In this document: piece after piece, positions 23,865 to 31,992 of the stretch
Layout of the letters: the number at the start of each line of letters is the position of its first letter
Position numbering within the stretch: position 1 is the stretch's first letter
Source of the DNA: Ignavibacteria bacterium
GTDB taxonomy: Bacteria > Bacteroidota > Ignavibacteria > Kapaibacteriales > UBA4661
Direction: 5' to 3'
Length of the DNA stretch: 32,025 nucleotides
NCBI GenBank assembly: GCA_014654705.1
Contig: JACVZY010000075.1
Span: forward strand, 1 to 32,025
The notes under the pieces: generated by a model
What the model was told of the DNA's origin: nothing
The model's input: only the letters and a program-made list of their open reading frames with translations
The model's database searches: none
Program-made: the position numbers and the translations under genes

Positions 23865-24932
23865 ATGACAAACCGAACAAGGAACAATCGTACAAGGAGC
23901 AATCGTACAAGGAACACGTCGAACCTCTACCGGCTCGCTTTCGTCTGCCTCACAGCATCCCTATTTATTGCCGGAACGTCTTCGATTTTGTACTCGTGGG
24001 GCGTGTGGGGACACCAGCATATCAGCCATGCGGCAGTCTTTGCGTTGCCGCCGGAGATGCGCACTTTTTTCTACAATCACATTGATTACATCACCGAAGA
24101 ATCAAGTGTCCCCGACGTGCGCAAATACGCAATGAGTGACCGCGAGGAATTTGCACGGCATTTTATTGATGTGGAAGCATTTGGCGACAAGCCATTTGAA
24201 ACGCTTCCCAAAACGTGGAAAGAAGCCAAAGCAAAGTACGGCAGCGACACACTTCAGCGCAAAGGTATTCTCCCGTGGTACTTACAGGAAATGCAAATCA
24301 AACTTACCACTGCCTTCAAAGACCGAAAAAAAGATGCAATTCTCTTTCTCGCATCGGACATGGCGCATTACATCGCCGATGCCCATATGCCGCTCCACAC
24401 CTCGCTTAATCACGATGGACAGCTTACCGACCAGCGTGGTATTCACGCATTTTGGGAGTCGCGGTTGCCGGAACTTTTTGGCAGCACCTATAACTTTAAC
24501 GTTGGGCAGGCTCGCTACATAGAGGATATTACAGCGGAATCGTGGCGTATTATTCGGGAAAGCAATGCCACCGCCGACACGCTTCTTTCGGTAGAGCGGA
24601 CACTGAAAGCAAAACTGACGAAGGAGCAAATCTGGCAATTGGACAGCAACAAAAATATGAAGAAAAACACCTTCGGGCAGCCGATGCACACCCTCGAATA
24701 TGCAAAAGGCTACCACACGGCTTTGAACGGAATGGTCGAACGCCAGATGCGTGCTGCAATCAGCGTCACGGCAAGTTTTTGGTACACAGCGTGGGTAAAT
24801 GCAGGCAAACCGAACATCACGGACTTGGATTCGGAAGCAACCATAAAGCGTAGTAAACCACATCTGGAAGAAGAGATTGAGCTGTGGAAACAAGGTAAAC
24901 TCTTTGATTTTAAGTCCTTCAATGAATTCTAG
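23865..24932 (+). CDS. Exported S1/P1 nuclease / zinc-dependent phospholipase C-like enzyme
   Basis: The 355-residue protein belongs to the superfamily with a three-zinc site. After a polar N-terminal extension (1-20) and signal helix (21-44) it reads WGVWGHQHISHAA (W45, H50), then RHFIDVE (H99, D102), and ASDMAHYIADAHMPLHTS with H168, D172 and H178. A later HAFWE (H194) completes the likely ligands. In S1/P1 nucleases the mature N-terminal Trp binds zinc through its amino group. Cleavage before W45 would fit that here. The enzyme should act in the periplasm or outside on single-stranded nucleic acids, nucleotides or phospholipids. The first ATG gives an odd NRTRN repeat before the signal helix. 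A terminator follows at 24964. Confidence 0.88.
   Translation: MTNRTRNNRTRSNRTRNTSNLYRLAFVCLTASLFIAGTSSILYSWGVWGHQHISHAAVFALPPEMRTFFYNHIDYITEESSVPDVRKYAMSDREEFARHFIDVEAFGDKPFETLPKTWKEAKAKYGSDTLQRKGILPWYLQEMQIKLTTAFKDRKKDAILFLASDMAHYIADAHMPLHTSLNHDGQLTDQRGIHAFWESRLPELFGSTYNFNVGQARYIEDITAESWRIIRESNATADTLLSVERTLKAKLTKEQIWQLDSNKNMKKNTFGQPMHTLEYAKGYHTALNGMVERQMRAAISVTASFWYTAWVNAGKPNITDLDSEATIKRSKPHLEEEIELWKQGKLFDFKSFNEF
23871..23915 (+). repeat. Three 15-bp tandem units at the nuclease N-terminus
   Basis: Units at 23871-23885, 23886-23900 and 23901-23915 encode NRTRN, NRTRS and NRTRN ahead of the signal helix. The second and third copies differ by a single base. The array lengthens the positively charged lead of the signal peptide. 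Confidence 0.9.
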
Positions 24933-24963
24933 TGCTTTGTTTGGAGAGATTTTTACCCTTGAA

Positions 24964-24991
24964 GGAGTGCGGAGTTACAATTCCGCACTCC
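24964..24991. terminator. Bidirectional hairpin terminator between convergent genes
   Basis: GGAGTGCGGA (24964-24973) pairs perfectly with TCCGCACTCC (24982-24991) around an 8-nt loop. On the plus strand a loose T-rich tract (ATATTTTGATTT) follows. It starts 31 nt after the nuclease stop and 25 nt from the stop of the leftward small gene, so it can serve both. Confidence 0.7.
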
Positions 24992-25016
24992 ATATTTTGA
25001 TTTGTCGTTGTCATAA

Positions 25017-25169
25017 TTATCCAAACACTCCAATACCAGTCGCTCCAATCAACACGCCGAAAACGAGAATATTCGGTTGCAAAATCTCTGGAATAGTATC
25101 AAGACCTTTGCTGCAATTATGACAATGAAGTTTTGAGAGGAAAGCCAAGTACACTGAGCACTCATCCAT
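25017..25169 (-). CDS. 50-residue Cys-knuckle single-span membrane peptide
   Basis: ATG 25169 to TAA 25017 encodes 50 residues. A short N-terminal part leads to LHCHNCSKGL with C16-x2-C19, a zinc-knuckle-like pair, plus a lone C4. After LDTIPEILQP comes a hydrophobic Gly-rich segment (residues 33-50, NILVFGVLIGATGIGVFG) that would span the membrane at the very C-terminus. The composition is unlike random translation, and the gene fits neatly between a convergent terminator and a divergent promoter gap. The family is unknown to me. With only one Cys pair, zinc binding would need dimerisation or His15/His17. No Shine-Dalgarno site is visible. Confidence 0.55.
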   Translation of the reverse strand: MDECSVYLAFLSKLHCHNCSKGLDTIPEILQPNILVFGVLIGATGIGVFG

Positions 25170-25181
25170 CAAAATAAATTG

Positions 25182-25212
25182 TTGCCCAGAACTAAGAAAA
25201 ACGCTAAGTTTG
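25182..25212 (+). promoter_or_regulatory. Bacteroidota-type promoter ahead of efflux system 2
   Basis: TTG (25182-25184) and TAAGTTTG (25205-25212) are separated by 20 nt, matching the TTG / TAnnTTTG pattern of Bacteroidota sigma-ABfr. The start of transcription would fall at or just before ATG 25219, so the transcript may be nearly leaderless. Confidence 0.45.
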
Positions 25213-25218
25213 CGGTCT

Positions 25219-25593
25219 ATGAATCTCTTCCGCCACCATATCCTTCATCGGCTTTTGAGCATCTTTATGATGCTCCATATCCTCAATCTCAGTGTGGATA
25301 CCAGCAACACGTCTTTTATGGTGGAGAATGGTGATGCAGCCTTCAATGAAATTCATAGCCTTATTGAGTTTGTACTAGAAGATGTTCTCCACATTCCTGA
25401 TGCCGTGCCAGAATACCATAATCACCACGAAGCAGCCGAATTGATGGAAACATCCGACGACTGTATTGCTATTCAGATGGGCATTTCCTTATCTCGGCAA
25501 GACCATCTCTTTTCTCGTCTTACGTTTGCTCCTTCGCCTTGCCTTTTCGTCCAACCTACATTGGACATTGCGTCTCCCCCGCCAAAAGCCTAA
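25219..25593 (+). CDS. Small exported protein at the head of efflux system 2
   Basis: The 124-residue product starts at ATG 25219; a TTG nine bases upstream is the only longer option. Residues about 7-27 form a hydrophobic, signal-like helix, followed by NTSFMVENGDAAFNEIHSLI and then EFVLEDVLHIPDAVPEYHNH. An acidic and His-rich stretch (residues about 70-85, with HNHHEAAELME) could bind metal; this is inference. Small proteins of this style sit ahead of metal-efflux RND genes in some Bacteroidota, from memory and unverified. The C-terminus is proline-rich (PPPKA). It lies 253 nt upstream of the adaptor gene, in the same direction. Confidence 0.6.
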   Translation: MNLFRHHILHRLLSIFMMLHILNLSVDTSNTSFMVENGDAAFNEIHSLIEFVLEDVLHIPDAVPEYHNHHEAAELMETSDDCIAIQMGISLSRQDHLFSRLTFAPSPCLFVQPTLDIASPPPKA

Positions 25594-25602
25594 TAGCTCT
25601 CC

Positions 25603-25632
25603 ATGCTTTTCTTTCCATTTTTGTAAAAGCAT
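25603..25632 (+). terminator. Weak hairpin after the small exported-protein gene
   Basis: ATGCTTTT (25603-25610) pairs with AAAAGCAT (25625-25632) over a 14-nt loop, 10 nt after the stop codon. It is AT-rich and lacks a clear T run, so it may only attenuate or protect the mRNA end. Confidence 0.3.
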
Positions 25633-25846
25633 TCCGCCTTTAATGATGCAATAAATCTACTGCTGCGCACTTTTGCGTCGTGGTTTGTTGTTCGTATTGC
25701 CCTGTGTTCCCTTGCTTTTGAAGCACGTCGCATTTGCAATATCCTTAGCCCTTCAAGGGCAAAGGCTTTTGTATTCGTTTGATTTGCGTTGCTTTTTCGA
25801 GAAAATGTTCTCCCGAAATACCTTGTTTTACCCTTATTCAATCACC

Positions 25847-26959
25847 ATGAAGTTATTTTTTTTGATGCTCAGCGTCTCTACGGCTCTGTTTGCCACATCC
25901 TGCCGAAAAGAATCCACCACTGCTGCTCCTGACACCTTTGAGGTCATGCAACCCATTGTACAAAACATCTCGTATCAAAAAGAGTACGTAGCAGAGATTC
26001 AATCCGTCCGCTACGTCGAAGTCCGAAGCCGCGTCAAAGGCTATGTCGAGCAGGTTCACGTGGACGAAGGGCAAGTTGTTCAGGAAGGTCAGTTGCTCTT
26101 TACCATAAGCAGTAAAATTTTCAGCTATGAATTGCAAAAAGCTCAAGCGGCTGTTAAAAATGCGCTTGCTGACCTCCAATCTGCCCAACTCGAACTCACA
26201 AATACGCGCTCACTTGTGGAGAAAAATATCGTCTCCAAAGCAGAACTCAAAATGATAGAAGCCAAAGTAGATGCCCTCAAAGCAAGTGTCGAAGAGGCAG
26301 AAGCACATAAAGAACAAGCCGCGCTCAACGTTTCTTTTTCCAAAATCAGAGCGCCGTACAAAGGCATTATCAACCGCTTGGCGCATAAATTGGGCAGTTT
26401 GATTGATGAAGGCGATATGCTCACCTCTATTTCCGATAACCGCGAGGTCTTTGCGTATTTCAATTTATCGGAAGCCGACTATTTGAATTATCTCGCTTCC
26501 AACAAAGAAGAGGCGCGGCACGTCAATCTTGTGCTGGCGAATCAAACGCGATATCAGCACCCGGGGAATATTGAAATTATCGAAAGCGAATTCGACCGCT
26601 CCACTGGCAATATTGCCTTCCGCGCACGCTTCCCAAACCCTGATAAAATCTTGAAGCATGGAGCAAATGGTAAAATTATTGTTACCGAACAATTTGCCAA
26701 TGCAATGCTGATTCCACAAAAGTCCACGTTTGAAATTCAGGATAAATTGTATGCTTTTGTGATGAACAAAGATAGCGTTATTGAGCAGCGAAATATCGTC
26801 ACGAAGATGCGTTTGCCGCATTACTTCGTGGTTGAGTCGGGCTTGAAGCAGGATGAAACCATTATCTACGAAGGCGTACAGAACGCCAAGAATGGCAACA
26901 AAATTCTCCCCAAACGTGTGGAAGCAAATACGATTGTTTCGGCATTGGGAGCAAACTAG
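25847..26959 (+). CDS. RND periplasmic adaptor (AcrA-type) lipoprotein, system 2
   Basis: The 370-residue product has a lipoprotein signal with lipobox ATSC and lipidated C19. It follows the AcrA plan: a beta/lipoyl part (YVAEIQSVRYVEVRSRVKGY, then VHVDEGQVVQEGQLLF), a long alpha-hairpin (AQAAVKNALADLQSAQLELT to VDALKASVEEAEAHKEQAA) and the return lipoyl part (KIRAPYKGIINRLAHKLGSL). The membrane-proximal C-terminal domain ends in a typical EGVQNAKNGNKI. I start at ATG 25847, which places the signal correctly; the frame runs open to a TTG at 25673 without support. The next gene, its pump, begins 240 nt later. Confidence 0.9.
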   Translation: MKLFFLMLSVSTALFATSCRKESTTAAPDTFEVMQPIVQNISYQKEYVAEIQSVRYVEVRSRVKGYVEQVHVDEGQVVQEGQLLFTISSKIFSYELQKAQAAVKNALADLQSAQLELTNTRSLVEKNIVSKAELKMIEAKVDALKASVEEAEAHKEQAALNVSFSKIRAPYKGIINRLAHKLGSLIDEGDMLTSISDNREVFAYFNLSEADYLNYLASNKEEARHVNLVLANQTRYQHPGNIEIIESEFDRSTGNIAFRARFPNPDKILKHGANGKIIVTEQFANAMLIPQKSTFEIQDKLYAFVMNKDSVIEQRNIVTKMRLPHYFVVESGLKQDETIIYEGVQNAKNGNKILPKRVEANTIVSALGAN

Positions 26960-27199
26960 TACGCCACATTCACTTGAAAATGCGCTCATGCGAAAATCTG
27001 CGCCATTCGCACATTTCGTTGTCTATCAAGAGGATAATGCACCATTGAAGAAAAAAGCTCTCAATGCTTTGTCCAATCTGGCTTGCAAGTGTTTTCGATA
27101 AAAAAAGCAGTTTGAGAACAAACACCCTCAATGCCGGACACCGCCTTGCTTTGAGAGCTACACAAGCATCGTTAATTTTCGCCATACCATTTTACTACT
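26960..27199. other. 240-nt gap between adaptor and pump of system 2
   Basis: No credible gene is seen on either strand. A 9-bp inverted pair (AGCTCTCAA at 27056-27064, TTGAGAGCT at 27151-27159) brackets the second half and could form a leader structure before the pump gene. A gap this long is unusual inside an RND operon. Confidence 0.35.
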
Positions 27200-30100
27200 A
27201 TGACCTCCACATTCATTCATCGTCCTGTTCTTTCGATAGTCATTTCTATTTTTATCGTACTTCTGGGACTCATTGCCCTTGTGCAACTGCCCGTGACGCA
27301 ATTTCCCGACATTGCTCCGCCGGAAGTGAACGTTACCACAAAGTTCACCGGAGCAAACGCCGAAACCTGCGTCAAAGCCGTCGTAACCACTCTGGAACGC
27401 GCAATTAACGGCGTTCCGGGCATGGCGTATATGACTTCTGTGTCCAGCAATGACGGCACGAGCATTATCCAAATTATCTTCAAAGCTGGTACAAATCCAG
27501 ACGTTGCTGCGGTGAACGTTCAAAATCGCGTTGCGACTGTGTTGGACGAATTGCCGCAAGAGGTGATTAAGTCAGGCGTACAGGTCGAAAAAGTCCAAAA
27601 TAGCATGCTCATGTATATCAACATTTTGAGCAATGATTCGCTTTTAGATGAAAAATTCCTCTTTAATTTCACCGACATCAATCTTCTCAAAGAACTGAAG
27701 CGGATTGATGGTGTGGGCTTTGCCGAAATCGTTGGCTCGAAAGATTACGCCATGCGTGTTTGGCTCAAGCCAGACAAAATGCTGATGTACAATATCTCGG
27801 CAAATGAGATTGTTGAATCCCTGAAAAAACAAAACGTCGAAGCCGCACCGGGAAAAATCGGTGAAAGTTCCGGCAAGACTGCTCAATCGCTCCAATACGT
27901 CTTGCGCTACACGGGGAAATTTACCACCGAAGAAGCATATCAAAACATTGTTCTCCGCAGCAAAGAAGACGGCGATATTTTGCGCCTGAAAGACGTTGCC
28001 GATGTTGATTTCGACGCACAAACCTACGGCGTGATTTCTAAGGAAAATGGGCGACCATCGGCGGCAATCATGCTTAAACAGCGCCCGGGATCGAACGCAA
28101 AAGAAGTTATTAACAACCTGAAAGCAAAAATGGCAGAAATCAAAGCCTCGTCCTTCCCGCCGGGCATGGATTACACGGTGAGTTACGACGTTTCAGCGTT
28201 TTTAGATGCCTCGATTTACGAAGTTATCAAGACGCTTATTGAGGCGTTTATTCTCGTTGCGCTAGTGGTGTTCATCTTTTTGCAAGATGTTCGCTCGACG
28301 GTGATTCCGATTATTGCTGTTCCCGTGTCGCTTATCGGTACATTTTTCTTTATGCAGCTTTTGGGTTTTTCGCTGAATCTCATCACGCTCTTTGCGTTGG
28401 TCTTGGCAATTGGTATCGTGGTGGACGACGCGATTGTGGTCATCGAAGCCGTCCATGCAAAAATGGAGCATTCGCCCACGATTACGCCCTATCAGGCTAC
28501 GGAGAAAGCTATGGGTGAGATTAGCGGGGCGATTATTGCCATTACGCTGGTGATGGCTTCGGTATTTATTCCGGTGTCGTTTTTAGATGGTCCGACGGGC
28601 GTGTTTTATCGCCAGTTTTCGCTCACGATGGCAATGGCGATTGTACTTTCCGGCTTAACAGCGCTCACGCTCACGCCTGCTCTCTGCGCGATGTTTCTGA
28701 AACGTTCGCATACCTTCACGCTGGATAATCCCTCGCGTGTTGCTCGCTTTTTTGCCCGATTTTTCCATGGCTTCAATAGCGGCTATGGCGGGCTTGCCAA
28801 GCGGTATCAGCGCCTTTTGAATGTCATTGCCAGCAGGCGCGTCGTAACGTTTGCAATTTTGCTTGCATTCAGTGTCGGCGCGGGTCTGGTGGGTTCATTT
28901 GTGCCGACGGGCTTTATTCCTGAAGAAGACCAAGGTGCGATTTATGCAAACATCACCACGCCCACCGGAGCTACGCTGGAGCGCACCGAAGAGGTCGTGG
29001 ACGAAGTCCAGCGTATCGCGTCGAGTTTGCCTGCGGTGAACTCCGTGTCAGGATTGGCGGGCTTTAGCATCCTTTCTGACGGAACCGGGTCTATTTTTGG
29101 TATGAACCTTATCAGTTTGAAAAAATGGAAAGACCGCAAGGAATCCGATAAAGACTTGATGAAACTTTTGGATGAAAAAACGAAAGATATCAAAGATGCC
29201 GATATAGAATTTTTCACGCCTCCGCCCGTACCGGGCTATGGAAATTCCAGTGGTTTCGAGATGCGGCTTTTGGATAAAACTGGTTCGGCTGATTTGGCAA
29301 CATTGCAAACAGTTGCCAATGCTTTTGTTGAAGAATTGAACAAACGACCCGAAATCTCGAATGCCTTCACGACCTTCAACGCAAGTTTCCCACAGCTTCT
29401 TTTGCACATAGACGGAGACAAAGCCGCACAGAAAGGGGTTTCTGCCGAAAATGCCATGAGTACGCTTCAAACTTTGATTGGCAGCGAATACGCCACCAAT
29501 TTTATCCGCTTTGCGCAAATGTACAAAGTCATGGTGCAAGCACTCCCCGAATACCGCGCAGAACCTAACGACATTCTCAAATTGACCATTAAAAATGACC
29601 ACGGCGAATTGGTGCCATTTTCAGCGTTTTTGCGTATCGAAAAAGTCTATGGACCGGAACAAATCACGCGCTACAATATGTACACGTCCGCTATGGTGAA
29701 CGGTCAGCCGGCAAAGGGCTACTCAAGCGGTCAAGCTATTCAGGCAATCAAGGAAGTTGCGGCAAATAAGCTCCCACGCGGCTACGGGTATGATTGGGCA
29801 GGTTCCTCACGCGACCAAGCGCAGGCGGGCAGCCAGTCCATCGTTATTTTCGTGATTTGCCTTGTCTTTGTGTATCTGCTGCTGTCGGCTCAGTACGAGA
29901 GCTTTCTTTTGCCCATGCCGATTATTCTTTCGCTGCCGACGGGGATTTTTGGCGCATTGTTTTTCCTGATGGTCTTGGGCTTGGAAAACAACATCTACGC
30001 CCAAATAGCGATGATTATGCTTATCGGAATTTTGGGTAAAAACGCCATTTTGATTGTTGAATTTGCAAGCCAGAAACACCTCGAAGGCAGAACTCCGCTC

Positions 30101-30373
30101 GAAGCCGCCATAGAAGCCGCGACTGACCGTTTACGACCAATTTTGATGACTTCCTTCGCCTTTATTGCGGGCTTAATTCCGCTTATGTTGGCTTCAGGGG
30201 CAGGCGAAATCGGCAACAATACCATCGGCTCGGCTGCCGCAGGAGGCATGATATTTGGTACGGTCTTTGGCGTTATCATTGTTCCGGGTCTCTACGTCGT
30301 TTTTGCGACGCTGGATGAAAAACGCAATCGGCGTGGCAACAAAGAAGAATGCGCATTGACGGAAACGTTCTAA
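27200..30373 (+). CDS. AcrB-type (HAE1) RND efflux pump, system 2
   Basis: The 1057-residue inner-membrane pump matches the hydrophobe/amphiphile efflux family. Its N-terminus MTSTFIHRPVLSIVISIFIV, the following LPVTQFPDIAPPEV and helix 4 GIVVDDAIVVIEAV with the proton-relay pair D409/D410 are all typical of AcrB. The porter-domain phrases SVSSNDGTSIIQIIF, NVQNRV and PPGMDYTVSYDVSAF are also conserved, as is the C-terminal GKNAILIVEFA. It probably exports drugs, detergents or other hydrophobic compounds using the proton gradient. Flanked by its adaptor and outer-membrane channel, it completes a tripartite system in the standard order MFP-RND-OMF. Confidence 0.93.
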   Translation: MTSTFIHRPVLSIVISIFIVLLGLIALVQLPVTQFPDIAPPEVNVTTKFTGANAETCVKAVVTTLERAINGVPGMAYMTSVSSNDGTSIIQIIFKAGTNPDVAAVNVQNRVATVLDELPQEVIKSGVQVEKVQNSMLMYINILSNDSLLDEKFLFNFTDINLLKELKRIDGVGFAEIVGSKDYAMRVWLKPDKMLMYNISANEIVESLKKQNVEAAPGKIGESSGKTAQSLQYVLRYTGKFTTEEAYQNIVLRSKEDGDILRLKDVADVDFDAQTYGVISKENGRPSAAIMLKQRPGSNAKEVINNLKAKMAEIKASSFPPGMDYTVSYDVSAFLDASIYEVIKTLIEAFILVALVVFIFLQDVRSTVIPIIAVPVSLIGTFFFMQLLGFSLNLITLFALVLAIGIVVDDAIVVIEAVHAKMEHSPTITPYQATEKAMGEISGAIIAITLVMASVFIPVSFLDGPTGVFYRQFSLTMAMAIVLSGLTALTLTPALCAMFLKRSHTFTLDNPSRVARFFARFFHGFNSGYGGLAKRYQRLLNVIASRRVVTFAILLAFSVGAGLVGSFVPTGFIPEEDQGAIYANITTPTGATLERTEEVVDEVQRIASSLPAVNSVSGLAGFSILSDGTGSIFGMNLISLKKWKDRKESDKDLMKLLDEKTKDIKDADIEFFTPPPVPGYGNSSGFEMRLLDKTGSADLATLQTVANAFVEELNKRPEISNAFTTFNASFPQLLLHIDGDKAAQKGVSAENAMSTLQTLIGSEYATNFIRFAQMYKVMVQALPEYRAEPNDILKLTIKNDHGELVPFSAFLRIEKVYGPEQITRYNMYTSAMVNGQPAKGYSSGQAIQAIKEVAANKLPRGYGYDWAGSSRDQAQAGSQSIVIFVICLVFVYLLLSAQYESFLLPMPIILSLPTGIFGALFFLMVLGLENNIYAQIAMIMLIGILGKNAILIVEFASQKHLEGRTPLEAAIEAATDRLRPILMTSFAFIAGLIPLMLASGAGEIGNNTIGSAAAGGMIFGTVFGVIIVPGLYVVFATLDEKRNRRGNKEECALTETF

Positions 30374-30429
30374 CCAAAGCACTCTCACCGAAACGCTCAA
30401 AAAAAGTATATTCACACTTCTAAACACGC

Positions 30430-31884
30430 ATGAAAAAATCACGTATTTCACTCATCGCAATGATCATAGTCTTGCTAACGCTTAATTCCTGCAAGACGCT
30501 CGACACAAACGTTTCAATTCCGACACGAAATCTTCCACAATCATTTTCTCGGCAAACAAATTCCCAAGAACGCACCGCCGCAGACACGCTCACGATTGCT
30601 GCGCTTCAGTGGCGGCAATATTTTCAAGACTCGCTCTTGGTGGCACTGATTGACACGACGCTGAACAATAATTTTGACCTTCGTATTGCCTTGCAGCGCA
30701 TTGAAGTCGCTGGCGCAAATGCACAATTTGCAAAAGGCGAATTGCTGCCGAAAGTGTTTGGCAGCCTCGGCGGTGGCGTGAGGAAATTCGGGCTTTACAC
30801 GATGGACGGTGCGGGCAATGCTTCTACTGACATCACGTCCGGCAGGAGGGTTCCAGTGGATTTACCGGATTTGAACATTGGCATCCAGACGACGTGGGAG
30901 GTAGATATTTGGGGCAAACTGCGGAATAAAAATGAAGCTGCCGCCGCGCAATATCTGGCAAGTGTGGAAGGCACACGCTTCATCGTTACAGCGCTTATTG
31001 CCGAGATTGCCACGGCGTATTACGACCTTATTGCGCTTGATGCGGAGGTAGAAATTCTCCGGCGCACTATCCAGACACAGCAAGAAGCGCTTGGTGTGAT
31101 TGGACTCAAAAAAGAGGCTGGAAGGGCAAATGAATTGGCAGTGCAACAGTTCGAGGCGCAAGTGCTGAATATGCAGGCAATGGAAAAAGAAATGCTTCAG
31201 CAAATCATTGTCAAGGAAAACTTTATCAATTTTCTTGCCGGACGCTATCCGCAGCCTATTGTGCGGGATAAACAAGCATTATCGGCAGCACCGCCACCGA
31301 ATATTGTCTCTGGCATTCCCGCACAACTTCTGGAAAATCGCCCTGACGTGCGGGAAGCAGAATTACAGGTAAAAGCGAGTAAATTCGAGGTGGAAGCCGC
31401 CAAAGCAGCTTTTTTCCCGTCGCTCAATCTCTCGGCAGGAGTGGGATTTCAAGCATTTGACCCGCAATTTCTCTTCTTGTCTCCGGCTTCTATTGCCTAC
31501 AATGCGCTTGGGGGCTTGATTGCACCGATTATCAACTGGCAAGGCTTAGAAGCACAATTTTCTGCGGCAAAATCGCATCAAATTCAGGCACTCTATCGTT
31601 ACCAAAAAAGTATTGTCAATGGATATGTGGAAGTGGTCAATGAACTTTCCGCCATCCAAAATTTACAACAAATGAGTGCTCTGAAAACCCAGCAAAGTCA
31701 AGTCTTACAGGCATCGGTAGGAGTTGCAACGGAATTATACAAAACGGCAAAGGCGACGTATTTAGAAATTCTTTTTGCCCAGCAAAACTCACTCCAAGCA
31801 CAAATTGATCTCGTGAATATTCAAAAACGCCAACGAATCGCACTGGTAAGCCTGTACAGAGTGCTTGGGGGTGGTTGGCGGTAA
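30430..31884 (+). CDS. NodT-type outer-membrane efflux lipoprotein, system 2
   Basis: The 484-residue protein has a lipoprotein signal with lipobox LNSC and C21. It continues with the NodT/OprM layout: AALQWRQYFQDSLLVALIDT and ALQRIEVAGANAQFAKGELLPKV in the first half, and ENRPDVREAELQVKASKFEVE and AAFFPSLNLSAGVGFQ in the second. The end reads LEILFAQQNSLQAQIDLVNI and QRIALVSLYRVLGGGW. It forms the trimeric outer-membrane channel for the adjacent AcrB-type pump, 56 nt upstream. Length and motifs are normal for the family. A strong terminator follows 36 nt after the stop. Confidence 0.92.
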   Translation: MKKSRISLIAMIIVLLTLNSCKTLDTNVSIPTRNLPQSFSRQTNSQERTAADTLTIAALQWRQYFQDSLLVALIDTTLNNNFDLRIALQRIEVAGANAQFAKGELLPKVFGSLGGGVRKFGLYTMDGAGNASTDITSGRRVPVDLPDLNIGIQTTWEVDIWGKLRNKNEAAAAQYLASVEGTRFIVTALIAEIATAYYDLIALDAEVEILRRTIQTQQEALGVIGLKKEAGRANELAVQQFEAQVLNMQAMEKEMLQQIIVKENFINFLAGRYPQPIVRDKQALSAAPPPNIVSGIPAQLLENRPDVREAELQVKASKFEVEAAKAAFFPSLNLSAGVGFQAFDPQFLFLSPASIAYNALGGLIAPIINWQGLEAQFSAAKSHQIQALYRYQKSIVNGYVEVVNELSAIQNLQQMSALKTQQSQVLQASVGVATELYKTAKATYLEILFAQQNSLQAQIDLVNIQKRQRIALVSLYRVLGGGWR

Positions 31885-31919
31885 AAGAACTTTATGAGAT
31901 TCTTTTCAAAGATTCTTTG

Positions 31920-31963
31920 AATACCCTCAATACAAGATTGTGTCTTGTCTTGAGGGTATTTTT
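31920..31963 (+). terminator. Strong intrinsic terminator of efflux system 2
   Basis: AATACCCTCAA (31920-31930) pairs perfectly with TTGAGGGTATT (31950-31960). Inside it, ACAAGA (31932-31937) pairs with TCTTGT (31943-31948), leaving a 5-nt loop. A T run follows at once. It ends the OMF transcript. Confidence 0.88.
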
Positions 31964-31970
31964 GTATAAC

Positions 31971-31992
31971 TAATGCCAATTAAAAGTTAAAA
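31971..31992. repeat. Right copy of the 22-bp dispersed inverted repeat
   Basis: This segment (TAATGCCAATTAAAAGTT and four more bases) is the exact reverse complement of 31-52. It begins just after the terminator of the last gene and exactly 55 bases from the end of the window. Confidence 0.7.

Noticed and set aside
25673-25846. N-terminal extension of the second adaptor
   Set aside because: It starts with TTG, reads as random sequence and would bury a good lipoprotein signal.
26970-27185. 71-codon leftward frame between adaptor and pump of system 2
   Set aside because: It is antisense within an operon gap and has no recognisable domain or start signal.
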